In this document: one piece after another, positions 47,389 through 57,488 of the stretch
Layout of the letters: each line of letters starts with the position of its first letter
Numbering within the stretch: position 1 is the first letter of the stretch
NCBI RefSeq assembly: GCF_030412015.1
Contig: NZ_JASNRD010000008.1
Coordinates: 129,987 to 193,986 of the forward strand
Direction of reading: 5' to 3'
DNA: 64,000 bases
DNA from: Massilia sp. YIM B02763
GTDB taxonomy: Bacteria; Pseudomonadota; Gammaproteobacteria; Burkholderiales; Burkholderiaceae_D
The notes under the pieces: model-generated
What the model saw: only the letters and a program-made list of their open reading frames with translations
Database searches by the model: none
What the model was told of the DNA's origin: nothing
Translations under genes and position numbers: made by a program

Positions 47389-48197
47389 ACTTCACCAACC
47401 GCGTCGCTGTCATCACGGGCGCCGGCGGCGGCATCGGCCGCGCCACCGCCCTCGCCCTCGCGCGCCGGGGCTGCCACCTGGCGTTGGCCGACATCGACGG
47501 CCAGGCCGCCGCCGGCACGGCGCGCGAAGTCCAGGCCCATGGCGTGCGCGCCAGCGCGCACCGGCTCGACGTGGCCGAGCGCGCCGCCGTCGCCGCCTTC
47601 CCGCACGCCGTGATGGATAGCCATGGACGGATCGACCTGCTGGTGAACAATGCCGGCGTGGCCCTTGGCGGCACCTTCGAGCAGGTGGCCGAGCGCGACT
47701 TCGACTGGCTCATGGAAGTCAATTTCGCCGGACCCGTGCGCCTCGTGCGCGCCTTCCTGCCGCTGCTGCGCGCCAGCGACGAGGCGCGCATCGTCAACGT
47801 GTCCAGCATCTTCGGCATCGTCGCGCCGCCGGGACAAGCGGCGTACGCGGCCAGCAAGTTCGCGCTGCGCGGCTTCTCGCACGCCTTGCGCCACGAGCTG
47901 GAAGGCAGCACGGTGGGCGTGACGGTCGTCCATCCGGGCGGGGTCGCCACGTCGATCGCCCGCAACGCGCGCGTGCCCGCGGACGCGCCCGCCGACGAGG
48001 TCGCGCGCGGCCGCAAGGCCATGCAAGCCATGCTGCGCATGCCGCCGGAGGAAGCCGGCGAACGGATCGTGCGCGGCATCGAACGGCGCCGCGCGCGTAT
48101 CCTGGTGGGCGGCGATGCGCGCGCCGCGGCCTGGCTCGAGCGCCTGGCGCCCGTGGGATACTGGAACCTGTTGAAGAAAGCGATGAAGCGATCATGA
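47385..48197 (+). CDS. Short-chain dehydrogenase, TTG start, coupled to the monooxygenase
   Basis: A 270-residue classical SDR: VAVITGAGGGIGRATALALA cofactor site, ADID after strand 2 (NAD preference), NNAGVALGG, Ser in VNVSSIFGIVAPPG, Tyr/Lys in AAYAASKFALRGF, HPGGVATSIARNA. The C-terminal extension (IVRGIERRRARILVGGD, then WLERLAPVGYWNLLKKAM) is like that of SDRs associated with mycobacterial EthA/MymA-type monooxygenases. TTG 47385 overlaps the monooxygenase stop (TTGA), with AAAGGA 8 nt upstream; no ATG is nearby. It may oxidise a secondary alcohol to the ketone used by the monooxygenase. Confidence 0.92.
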   Translation: MNFTNRVAVITGAGGGIGRATALALARRGCHLALADIDGQAAAGTAREVQAHGVRASAHRLDVAERAAVAAFPHAVMDSHGRIDLLVNNAGVALGGTFEQVAERDFDWLMEVNFAGPVRLVRAFLPLLRASDEARIVNVSSIFGIVAPPGQAAYAASKFALRGFSHALRHELEGSTVGVTVVHPGGVATSIARNARVPADAPADEVARGRKAMQAMLRMPPEEAGERIVRGIERRRARILVGGDARAAAWLERLAPVGYWNLLKKAMKRS

Positions 48198-49180
48198 CCC
48201 TGCCGACGATCCTGGCGGCCGGCGCGGCACTGGCCCTGGCCTGTGCCCTCGGACTGTTCCTGTTCACGCTGTTCGTGCGCGCCAAGGTGACGGCGCTGAT
48301 GCCGCCCAGGGGCCGCTTCGTGGACGTGCCGGGCGCGCGCCTGCACATCCACGACGGCGGCGACGGCCCGCCCGTCCTCATGATCCACGGCCTGGCCGGC
48401 CAGCTGTCGCACTACACCTACGGCATCGCCGCCCGCCTGGAAGACGCGTTTCGCGTGATCGCCGTCGACCGCCCGGGCTCCGGCCATTCCTCGAGAGCGC
48501 CGGACGCCTGCGCCGGCCTGTCGCACCAGGCGGCCGCGCTGGCTGCGCTGATCGAGCGCCTGGGCCTGGAGCGGCCGCTCGTCGTCGGCCATTCGCTGGG
48601 AGGCGCCGTGGCGCTGACGCTCGCGCTGGAGCACCCGCAGCACGTGGGCGGCCTCGCGCTCATCGCACCGCTCACGCGCATGCAGGACACGGTGCCGCCC
48701 GTGTTCGAGGGACTCACGGTGCGCTCTCCCGGCCTGCGCCGCCTGCTGGCGTGGACGCTGGCAGTCCCCTCGTCGATCCGCCACGGCCGCGCCGCGCTCG
48801 ACCAGGTGTTCGGTCCCGAGACGCCGCCCGCCGACTTCGCCACTCGCGGCGGAGCCTTGCTGGGCTTGCGTCCGGAAGCCTACCTCGCCGCCGCGCGCGA
48901 CCTGCAGGCCTTGCCCGACTGCCTGCCGCAACTGCAGGAACGCTGGCACGCGCTGCGCCTGCCCGTCAGCGTGCTGTACGGCCGCGACGACCGCATCCTG
49001 TCGTGGGAGGCCAACGGCCGCGACCTCGTGGCCCGGGTACCCGGCGCTCGACTGGACCTCGTGGACGGCGGCCACATGCTGCCCGTGACGCAACCCGAAG
49101 CCTGCGCCGCCTTCATCCGGCGCGCGCAAGCCGACGTGGACGCCGCCCGCGCGCGGCCTGCGACGGGCACCGCCGTCTGA
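48194..49180 (+). CDS. Membrane-anchored alpha/beta hydrolase of the monooxygenase operon
   Basis: A 328-residue alpha/beta hydrolase with an N-terminal hydrophobic helix (about 5-28) acting as signal anchor. Then HIHDGGDGPPVLMIHGLAGQ (oxyanion HG), AVDRPGSGHSS, the nucleophile elbow VVGHSLGGAVAL (Ser 134), acid in LYGRDDRILSW and His in VDGGHMLPVTQP. Its ATG overlaps the SDR stop (ATGA). Following a Baeyer-Villiger enzyme, an esterase that splits the resulting ester or lactone is the natural inference; epoxide hydrolase or haloalkane dehalogenase activity is less likely because a Ser is the nucleophile. Confidence 0.92.
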   Translation: MTLPTILAAGAALALACALGLFLFTLFVRAKVTALMPPRGRFVDVPGARLHIHDGGDGPPVLMIHGLAGQLSHYTYGIAARLEDAFRVIAVDRPGSGHSSRAPDACAGLSHQAAALAALIERLGLERPLVVGHSLGGAVALTLALEHPQHVGGLALIAPLTRMQDTVPPVFEGLTVRSPGLRRLLAWTLAVPSSIRHGRAALDQVFGPETPPADFATRGGALLGLRPEAYLAAARDLQALPDCLPQLQERWHALRLPVSVLYGRDDRILSWEANGRDLVARVPGARLDLVDGGHMLPVTQPEACAAFIRRAQADVDAARARPATGTAV

Positions 49181-49197
49181 TCGGCTATCATGGCGCC

Positions 49198-49584
49198 ATG
49201 GACACGCTTTCCCTCGACCGCCTCCTGATCGCCGCCGGCGCCATCCCCGCCTTCGTCGGCGTGGGCCTGGGCGCCTTCGGCGCGCACGGCCTGCGCAAGC
49301 GCCTGGACGCCGACATGCTGGCCGTGTTCGAGGTCGGCGTGCGCTACCAGCTCTATCACGCGCTGGCCTTGATCGGCGGCGGCGCGGCCGCGGGGCGCCT
49401 GGCCCCGGGGCCGCTGCAGGCGGCCGGCATCCTGTTCGTCCTCGGCACGCTCGTGTTTTCGGGCTCGCTGTACATCCTGAGCATGACCGGCCGCAAATGG
49501 CTGGGCGCCGTCACGCCGCTGGGCGGGCTGGCGCTGCTGGCCGGCTGGGCAAGCCTGGCCTGGGCGGCGCTCGCCGCCTCCTAG
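49198..49584 (+). CDS. DUF423-family small membrane protein
   Basis: A 128-residue protein with four helices and the DUF423 signature: GAIPAFVGVGLGAFGAHGLRK near the N-terminus, FEVGVRYQLYHALALIGGG, FVLGTLVFSGSLYILSM and GAVTPLGGLALLAGWASL. The family (E. coli YgdD) is widespread, with unknown function. The start at 49198 is 17 bp after the hydrolase stop, so it may be read through from the monooxygenase operon, though DUF423 genes are usually linked to housekeeping genes. The SD is weak. Confidence 0.93.
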   Translation: MDTLSLDRLLIAAGAIPAFVGVGLGAFGAHGLRKRLDADMLAVFEVGVRYQLYHALALIGGGAAAGRLAPGPLQAAGILFVLGTLVFSGSLYILSMTGRKWLGAVTPLGGLALLAGWASLAWAALAAS

Positions 49585-49682
49585 CGGACCTGCCATCACG
49601 CCTCGCGCAGACCGCCGCGCCGACCCGCCGCAAATACGCTTTGACGCTCGTCCGCGATCCCGCTACCATCCCTCAGGCAATA

Positions 49683-49696
49683 TGGAAACGTTGCCA
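49683..49696. promoter_or_regulatory. Candidate LacI-family operator upstream of GH2 gene
   Basis: TGGAAACGTTGCCA is a near-palindrome with the central AACGTT typical of LacI/GalR-family sites (consensus GNAAACGTTTNC), located 26 bp before the GH2 start codon. An AT-rich stretch follows. No LacI gene is in the window. Confidence 0.55.
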
Positions 49697-49722
49697 AACA
49701 CAGCTAAAAACGAGGAGACTGG

Positions 49723-51624
49723 ATGAGACACCTGTTGCGCCGGCTGGCCTGCCCCGCCGTATTCACGCTTGCCGCCCTGGCGGCCCACGCCCAGACCCCG
49801 CCCGCCGACGTCCAGCTGGCCGGCACGCCGGCCGCGCACGCCGGCGCCAGCGCCAGCATGCTGGCGGCGCCGATCCAGAACATCCAGGGCCGCAGCCACG
49901 TGAGCCTGAACGGGCGCTGGAGCTACATCATCGACCCGTACGAGACGGGCTACTACGACTACCGCCGCGCACCCTTCGATGCCTCCGCCAGCGGCAAGGG
50001 CGGCTTCTACGACGACCGCAAGCCGAAGGACAAGACGGACTGGACCGAGTACAGCTTCGACCTGGCGCCGACGCTGAAGATCCCCGGCGACTGGAACTCC
50101 CAGGCCGAACGCCTGCAGCTGTACGAAGGGACCGTGTGGATGCGCCAGGTGTTCGACGCCGATCCCAAGCAGGGCAAGCATTACCTGCTGTACTTCGGCG
50201 CCGTCAACTACGAAGCCCACGTCTACCTGAACGGCAAGAAGCTGGGCATGCACCGGGGCGGCTTCACGCCCTTCCAGTTCGACGTGACGGGCCTGCTCGC
50301 CAAGGGACGCAATGTCGTCGTCGTCAAGGCCGACAACACGCGCCACCAGGAGGCGATCCCCACGCTGAACACGGACTGGTGGAACTACGGCGGCATCACG
50401 CGCGACGTGCTGCTGGCCGAGCTTCCGGCGACCTATATCGCCGACTACAAGGTGCAGCTGGCCAAGGGCGACCCGGGCCGCATCGCCGGCTACGTGCAGC
50501 TGGCCGGCGCGGCGACGTCGCAGCAGGTGACCGTGAGCATTCCGGAAGCGGGCCTCCGCACGACCGTCACGACGGACGCCGCCGGCCGCGCCGCCATCGA
50601 CCTCCCCGCCGGCAAACTGCAGTACTGGACGCCGCAGCAGCCGAAGCTCTACACCGTCGAGCTGGCCGGCGGCGGCGACACGGTGCGCGACCGCATCGGC
50701 TTTCGCACCATCGCCACGCGCGGCCACGAGATCCTCCTGAACGGCAAGCCCGTGTTCCTGCGCGGCGTCTCCCTGCACGACGAGAACCCCCTGATCCCGG
50801 GCCGGCTGCGCGGCGCCGGCGACATGCGCATGCTGCTGCAGTGGGCCAAGGAATTGAACTGCAACTACGTACGCCTCGCGCACTACCCGCACAGCGAGGA
50901 GATGCTGCGCCTGGCCGACGAGATGGGACTGATGGTGTGGGCCGAAGTGCCCGTCTACTGGACCATCTCCTGGGACAACCCGGACACCTATGCCAATGCG
51001 AACGCCCAGCTGACGGACCTGGTCGTGCGCGACAAGAACCGCGCCAGCGTCGTGATCTGGTCGGTGGGGAACGAGACCCCGATCGGCGCGCCGCGCAATG
51101 CCTTCATGGGCAAGCTGGCGCGCGCCGCCCGCGGCCTGGACGACACCCGCCTGGTCGCCGCCGCGCTGGAGATCCACCGCAGCGGCGCCGACATCACGGT
51201 CGACGATCCGCTCGGGCAGGAGCTGGACCTGGTCAGCTTCAACGAGTACGCCGGCTGGTACTGGTCGAGCAATGCCGACATGCTGAACTACCGCTTCGAC
51301 ATCAAGGTCGACAAGCCGGTGGTGATCACGGAATTCGGCGCCGACGCGCTGGCCGGCTACCACGCCGACGCCGACACGCGCTTCAGCGAGGAATACCAGG
51401 ACGCGCTGTACCGCAACCAGTTCAGGATGTTCGCCGCGATCCCCTCGCTGCGCGGCATCACGCCGTGGGTGCTGGCGGACTTCCGCTCGCCGCGGCGCCA
51501 GCATCCGTATTTCCAGGACTTCTGGAACCGCAAGGGGCTCGTGTCGGAAACGGGGAAGAAGAAGATGGCGTTCTGGACGCTGAAGGAATACTACGACAGC
51601 ATCCAGAAGAAGTACGAGAAGTAA
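49723..51624 (+). CDS. Exported GH2 beta-glucuronidase/galactosidase-like enzyme
   Basis: A 633-residue GH2 glycosidase with signal peptide (cleavage near AHAQ, about 24). Sugar-binding jelly roll (about 55-235; EGTVWMRQVF, YEAHVYLNGKKLG, GFTPFQFDVT), immunoglobulin-like domain (about 240-330), then the TIM barrel with GKPVFLRGVSLHDE, acid/base Glu 451 in WSVGNETPIG and nucleophile Glu 537 in VVITEFGADA. The GNETP and FGAD contexts resemble beta-glucuronidases, but galactosidase or mannosidase activity cannot be excluded. GAGGAG lies 7 nt upstream of the ATG. The LacI-type site in front implies sugar-inducible control. Confidence 0.93.
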   Translation: MRHLLRRLACPAVFTLAALAAHAQTPPADVQLAGTPAAHAGASASMLAAPIQNIQGRSHVSLNGRWSYIIDPYETGYYDYRRAPFDASASGKGGFYDDRKPKDKTDWTEYSFDLAPTLKIPGDWNSQAERLQLYEGTVWMRQVFDADPKQGKHYLLYFGAVNYEAHVYLNGKKLGMHRGGFTPFQFDVTGLLAKGRNVVVVKADNTRHQEAIPTLNTDWWNYGGITRDVLLAELPATYIADYKVQLAKGDPGRIAGYVQLAGAATSQQVTVSIPEAGLRTTVTTDAAGRAAIDLPAGKLQYWTPQQPKLYTVELAGGGDTVRDRIGFRTIATRGHEILLNGKPVFLRGVSLHDENPLIPGRLRGAGDMRMLLQWAKELNCNYVRLAHYPHSEEMLRLADEMGLMVWAEVPVYWTISWDNPDTYANANAQLTDLVVRDKNRASVVIWSVGNETPIGAPRNAFMGKLARAARGLDDTRLVAAALEIHRSGADITVDDPLGQELDLVSFNEYAGWYWSSNADMLNYRFDIKVDKPVVITEFGADALAGYHADADTRFSEEYQDALYRNQFRMFAAIPSLRGITPWVLADFRSPRRQHPYFQDFWNRKGLVSETGKKKMAFWTLKEYYDSIQKKYEK

Positions 51625-51640
51625 GGCCGCGCCACACCGC

Positions 51641-51660
51641 CGTCGCCCCTGCGCAGGCAG
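51641..51660. repeat. Partial copy of the dispersed REPIN-type palindrome
   Basis: CGTCGCCCCTGCGCAGGCAG matches the first 20 bases of the element at 25166, then diverges (CGGCGGCGACC). It lies between the GH2 stop and the convergent histidine kinase stop, 17 bp from the former. Confidence 0.75.
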
Positions 51661-51672
51661 CGGCGGCGACCG

Positions 51673-54600
51673 TTACGCTGCGGCCGCCAGCACCTCCATC
51701 AACGCCGCCAGGTTGTACGGCTTGCGCAGCACCACCGCGTCCGGCCAGTTGTTCACCTCGCCCTTCCCGGTCGCGAACACGATGCGGATCCCCGGTGCCA
51801 TCGAGCGCGCCTGGGCGGCCAGCAGGTCGCCCGACATGCCGGGCAGCTGCACGTCCGTGATCAGAACGTCGGCCCGGTCCGAGATCAGCCCGACGGCCTG
51901 CTCGGCGTCGACCGCCTCCAGCACCTCGTGGCCCAGGTGGCGCAGCAGCATCGCGGTGCTGTCGCGGATCTCGTCCTCGTCCTCGACCAGCACGATGCGC
52001 AGCCGCGCCCCGGCGCCGGCCGCCGGCGCGGGCAGCTGCGGCTCCGCATGGCCGCGCTGGCGCTGGTTGGCGAGCACCTGGCGGATGCGGCGCGCCAGGC
52101 TTTCGCGCGTGTAGGGCTTGCCGAGCAGTTCCACGCCCGGGTCCAGGCGGCCGCCATGGACGATCGCGTTTTCCGTGTAGCCGGAGGTGAACAGCACGGC
52201 CAGGTTGGGCAGGCGCTCGCGCGCCATGCGCGCCAGTTCGGGGCTTCTCAGCAGGCCGGGCATGACGACGTCGGTGAACAGCACGTCGATCTGCACGCCG
52301 GATTCCACGACCGCGAGCGCGCTTGCGGCGTCCGCCGCCTTCAGCACCCGGTAGCCCAGCTCCGTCAGCATCTCCACCACCGTGGTGCGCACGGCCTCGT
52401 CGTCCTCGGCCACCAGGATGGTCTCGGTGCCGCCGACGGCCGGCTGCTGCGGTTCGACCGGTCCGAGGGCATCCTCGGCCGCCGTCGTGCGCGGCAGGTA
52501 GATCTTGACGGTGGTGCCCTGTCCCGGCTCGCTGTAGATCTTGACGTGGCCGCCCGACTGCTTGACGAAGCCGTACACCATCGACAGGCCCAGGCCCGTG
52601 CCCTTGCCTTCTTCCTTGGTCGAGAAGAAGGGCTCGAAGGCCTGGCGCAGCACGTCCGGGTCCATGCCGGAGCCGGTATCGGTCACGGCCAGCAGCACGT
52701 ACTGGCCCGGCGCCACGTCCGCGTGGGCGCGGCAATACATATCGTCCAGCAGCGCATTGCTCGCCTCGATGGTCAGCTTGCCGGCGCCGCCCATGGCGTC
52801 GCGCGCATTCACTGCCAGGTTCAGCACGGCGTTCTCGACCTGGGCCACGTCGACCGCCGTGTTCCACAGGCCGCCGGACATCACCAGCTCGACCTCGATC
52901 TCCTCGCCCAGCGCGCGCCGCAGCATGTCCTCCATGCCCGTGACGACGCGGCTGACCTTGACCACCTTCGGTTCCAGCGGCTGGCGCCGGCCGAACGCGA
53001 GCAGGTAGCTGGCCAGCTTGGCGCCCTTTTCCACGGCCAGGCGGGCGTTGGCGATCCAGCGCGGCACCTCGGCGCCGCCCGGGTCCATTTCGAGCAGTTG
53101 CAGGTTGCCCGAGATGATCTGCAGCAGGTTGTTGAAGTCGTGGGCGACGCCGCCCGTGAGCTTGCCGATCGTCTCCATCTTCTGGGACTGCTGCAGGGCC
53201 AGCTCGGTGCGGCGGATCTGCTCGGCCTGTTCGCGGTCGGCCGTGATGTCGCGTCCGATCGCGTGGATGAAGCCGCGGTCCGGCGAAGCGCTCCACGACA
53301 GCAGGCACCAGCTGCCGTCCTTGCGCCGGTAGCGGTTCTCGAACTTGTAGACATAGTGTCCGGCGCGCAGCGATGCCAGCTGGGCCACGGTGGCGGCCTG
53401 GTCGTCCGGGTGCACGAGGCCCATGATGTTCTTTCCGACGATGTCGTGCTCGGACCAGCCGAGGATGGAGCCGAAGGCCGGGCTCACGGCCTCGACGACG
53501 CCGTCGACATCGGCGACGAGCATGACGTCGCGCGACAGCTTCCACATCCGGTCCCGTTCCGCCGTGCGCCGCGCCACCCGGGCTTCCAGGTCGGCGTTGA
53601 GCGTGGCCAGGCGCTCCGTCGCCACCTTGTGGTCCTCGATGTCGGTATGCGTGCCGACCCAGCGTAGCGTGCCGCCATCCTCGCCGCGCAGGGGCACCGC
53701 GCGCGCCAGGTGCCAGCGGTAGCGGCCGTTCGCCGCGCGCAGGCGGAATTCGTGCTGGTAGGGCGCGCCGCCCGCGATGGCCGTGGCCCAGCGTGTCCGC
53801 GTGGCCTGCAGGTCGTCCGGGTGCACGACCGCGGTCCAGCCGATGCCGCGCAGGGCCGCGTGATCGAGGCCCGTGTAGGCGACCACGTGGTCGTTGAACC
53901 AGTCGAGGTTGCCGTCCGGCCCGGCGGTCCAGACCTGGTGCGGCATCGCCTGGGCAAAGGTATGGAACTTGGCCTCGCTCTCGCGCAGGTGGGCTTGCGC
54001 GCGCACGCGCTCGGTGACGTCCTGGCCCTGCACGAACACGCCGAACACGGCGCCGTCCTCGCCGCGTAGCGGCTGGTTGACGAAGTCCAGGTAGGCCTGG
54101 CGGCGCACGCCGTCCGCGCCGGCCAGCCACACCTCGCGGCCCGCCGCCGCCACGCTGGCGCCGCTCAGGTAGGCCTGGTCCAGCAGCGCCACCAGCCCTT
54201 GCGGCACGGCCTCGGGGACGGCATCGCGCACCGGCTTGCCGACCACGTCGCGCCCGCCCACCAGTTCCCGGTAGGCGGGATTGGCGCCGCCGAACACGTG
54301 GTCCGGCCCCGTCAGGATGGCCATGAAGCCGGGCGCCTGCTCGAACAGCGCCTGCAGGCGCGCGTGCTCGCCCGCCAGGCGGCGTTCGGCCCGCACCTTG
54401 CCCGTCGTCTCGACGACGACGGCGAGCACGCCGGCGATCCGCCCCGCCTCGTCGACGACGGGCGAATACCCGAGGTCGAACCAGGCCTGTTCCGGCCGGC
54501 CGTTGCGCTGCAGCGTGAATTCCTCGTCGTGGAAGTCGAGCGCGCCGCCCGCCAGCACGGTGCGCAGCACGCGGTCGTTGAAGTCGGCGATCTCCGGCCA

Positions 54601-54873
54601 TTCCTCGCGCACCTTGCCGCCCAGGCTGCGCGGATGGCGCGCGCCGGCGAGCTGCGCATAGCCCGCGTTGTAGATGATGACGCCGTCCTCGCCCCACATC
54701 GTCACCATCGGCAAGGGAGAGCGCAGGATCAGCTCGACGGTCGTGCGCACCACCGCAGGCCAGGCGCCGATGGGACCGAGGCTGGTCTTGCTCCAATCGA
54801 AGTCGTCGATGATTTGTCCGACCGCACCGCCAGCGGTGCCGAATGCCCTGATTGGAACTGCCTGTGTCGACAT
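51673..54873 (-). CDS. Hybrid sensor histidine kinase: four PAS, HisKA/HATPase, two receivers
   Basis: A 1066-residue soluble hybrid kinase without TM helices. Order: PAS at about 45-160, 175-295, 300-420 and 445-565 (PAC-like GTHTDIEDHK and AIGRDITADRE); HisKA with QKMETIGKLTGGVAHDFNN (phospho-His in AHDFNN); HATPase with NLAVNARDAM, DTGSGMD and GKGTGLGLSMVYGF; receiver 1 (about 820-935, VLFTDVVMPG); receiver 2 (about 955-1060, VLITDVQLPGMSG). The AHDFNNLLQ box and terminal receivers match a large family of cytosolic light, redox or ligand-sensing kinases. The output is unknown. It is divergent from the bkd operon with 290 bp between. Confidence 0.93.
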   Translation of the reverse strand: MSTQAVPIRAFGTAGGAVGQIIDDFDWSKTSLGPIGAWPAVVRTTVELILRSPLPMVTMWGEDGVIIYNAGYAQLAGARHPRSLGGKVREEWPEIADFNDRVLRTVLAGGALDFHDEEFTLQRNGRPEQAWFDLGYSPVVDEAGRIAGVLAVVVETTGKVRAERRLAGEHARLQALFEQAPGFMAILTGPDHVFGGANPAYRELVGGRDVVGKPVRDAVPEAVPQGLVALLDQAYLSGASVAAAGREVWLAGADGVRRQAYLDFVNQPLRGEDGAVFGVFVQGQDVTERVRAQAHLRESEAKFHTFAQAMPHQVWTAGPDGNLDWFNDHVVAYTGLDHAALRGIGWTAVVHPDDLQATRTRWATAIAGGAPYQHEFRLRAANGRYRWHLARAVPLRGEDGGTLRWVGTHTDIEDHKVATERLATLNADLEARVARRTAERDRMWKLSRDVMLVADVDGVVEAVSPAFGSILGWSEHDIVGKNIMGLVHPDDQAATVAQLASLRAGHYVYKFENRYRRKDGSWCLLSWSASPDRGFIHAIGRDITADREQAEQIRRTELALQQSQKMETIGKLTGGVAHDFNNLLQIISGNLQLLEMDPGGAEVPRWIANARLAVEKGAKLASYLLAFGRRQPLEPKVVKVSRVVTGMEDMLRRALGEEIEVELVMSGGLWNTAVDVAQVENAVLNLAVNARDAMGGAGKLTIEASNALLDDMYCRAHADVAPGQYVLLAVTDTGSGMDPDVLRQAFEPFFSTKEEGKGTGLGLSMVYGFVKQSGGHVKIYSEPGQGTTVKIYLPRTTAAEDALGPVEPQQPAVGGTETILVAEDDEAVRTTVVEMLTELGYRVLKAADAASALAVVESGVQIDVLFTDVVMPGLLRSPELARMARERLPNLAVLFTSGYTENAIVHGGRLDPGVELLGKPYTRESLARRIRQVLANQRQRGHAEPQLPAPAAGAGARLRIVLVEDEDEIRDSTAMLLRHLGHEVLEAVDAEQAVGLISDRADVLITDVQLPGMSGDLLAAQARSMAPGIRIVFATGKGEVNNWPDAVVLRKPYNLAALMEVLAAAA

Positions 54874-55065
54874 CTTGTCAATACGCCCATCTTCTTGTGA
54901 GGTGGAAATTGTAATCTCGTTTTACGTTCGCGCGCATACGATTCATCGTGCATACATACCGGCGCCGATTCGATTGCCGGAATCGATCCTGCCGCGCTGC
55001 GCCGCGTGCTACTGTCAGCGCCTGCGCCGGTGCGCCGGGCGGCCCCACGAAGGCGCGCCCATGCT

Positions 55066-56396
<1,331 letters not shown>

Positions 56397-56400
56397 CGTG

Positions 56401-57486
56401 ATGCGAGACATCGACAATCCAGCAAAGAACGGGGCCGCGCACGACGACGCGGCCGCGGAGACAAGCGACAAATCCACCCCCATGACCATGATCCAGGCGC
56501 TGCGCTCGGCCATGGACGTCATGCTGGGCCGCGACGGCGACGTCGTCGTCTACGGCCAGGACGTGGGCTATTTCGGCGGCGTGTTCCGCGTCACCGACGG
56601 CCTGCAGGCCAAGTACGGCAAGCAGCGCGTGTTCGACGCGCCGATCTCGGAAGGCGGCATCGTCGGCACGGCGGTCGGCATGGCCGCCTACGGCCTGCGC
56701 CCCGTGGTGGAGATCCAGTTCGCCGACTACTTCTATCCGGCCACCGACCAGATCGTGTCGGAGGCGGCGCGCCTGCGCTACCGCTCGGCCGGCGACTTCA
56801 CGGCGCCGCTGACGATCCGCATGCCCTGCGGCGGCGGCATCTACGGCGGCCAGACCCACAGCCAGAGCCCGGAAGCCTTCTTCACCCACGTGTGCGGCCT
56901 GCGCACCGTGATGCCGTCCAGCCCCTACGACGCGAAGGGTCTCCTGATCGCGTCGATCGAGAACGACGACCCCGTGATCTTCCTGGAACCCAAGCGCCTG
57001 TACAACGGCCCGTTCGACGGCCACCATGACCGCCCCGTCGTCTCCTGGGCCAAGCACCCGCTTGGCGCCGTCCCCGAGGGCCATTACACGGTCCCGCTGG
57101 ACAAGGCCGCCGTGTTCCGGCCCGGCGCCGACCTGACGGTGCTCGCCTACGGCACCATGGTATGGGTGTCGGAAGCGGCGGCGAAGGAGACGGGCATCGA
57201 CGCCGAGATCATCGACCTGCGCACGCTGTGGCCGCTCGACCTCGACACGATCGTGGCCTCCGTGAAGAAGACGGGCCGCTGCGTGATCGTGCACGAAGCG
57301 ACGCGCACGAGCGGTTTCGGCGCCGAGCTCGCGGCCCTCGTGCAGGAACACTGCTTCTACCAGCTGGAAGCGCCGATCGAGCGCGTGACGGGCTGGGACA
57401 CCCCGTATCCGCACGCCCAGGAATGGGCGTATTTCCCCGGCCCGGACCGGGTCGGTGCGGCATTCAAGCGTGCGATGGAGGGCTGA
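56401..57486 (+). CDS. bkdA2: Branched-chain 2-oxoacid dehydrogenase E1 beta
   Basis: A 361-residue E1 beta. A non-conserved acidic N-terminus of about 28 residues precedes TMIQALRSAMDVMLG, then VYGQDVGYFGGVFRVTDGL, APISEGGIVGTAVGMAAYGL, FADYFYPATDQIVSEAARLR, the GGQTHSQSPEAFFTHVCGL segment and the C-terminal TRTSGFGAELAALVQE. The family pattern EGxxVGxAxGMA and RxPxGGG are intact. It begins 4 bp after the E1 alpha stop; a GTG at 56398 next to the ATG is an alternative start with slightly better spacing to GGGAG. Confidence 0.95.
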   Translation: MRDIDNPAKNGAAHDDAAAETSDKSTPMTMIQALRSAMDVMLGRDGDVVVYGQDVGYFGGVFRVTDGLQAKYGKQRVFDAPISEGGIVGTAVGMAAYGLRPVVEIQFADYFYPATDQIVSEAARLRYRSAGDFTAPLTIRMPCGGGIYGGQTHSQSPEAFFTHVCGLRTVMPSSPYDAKGLLIASIENDDPVIFLEPKRLYNGPFDGHHDRPVVSWAKHPLGAVPEGHYTVPLDKAAVFRPGADLTVLAYGTMVWVSEAAAKETGIDAEIIDLRTLWPLDLDTIVASVKKTGRCVIVHEATRTSGFGAELAALVQEHCFYQLEAPIERVTGWDTPYPHAQEWAYFPGPDRVGAAFKRAMEG

Positions 57487-57488
57487 CG

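Noticed and set aside
51458-54796. 1112-codon frame overlapping the hybrid kinase in another frame on the same strand
   Set aside because: Arg/Gly/Pro-rich composition; the PAS, HisKA, HATPase and receiver motifs are all in the 51673-54873 frame.
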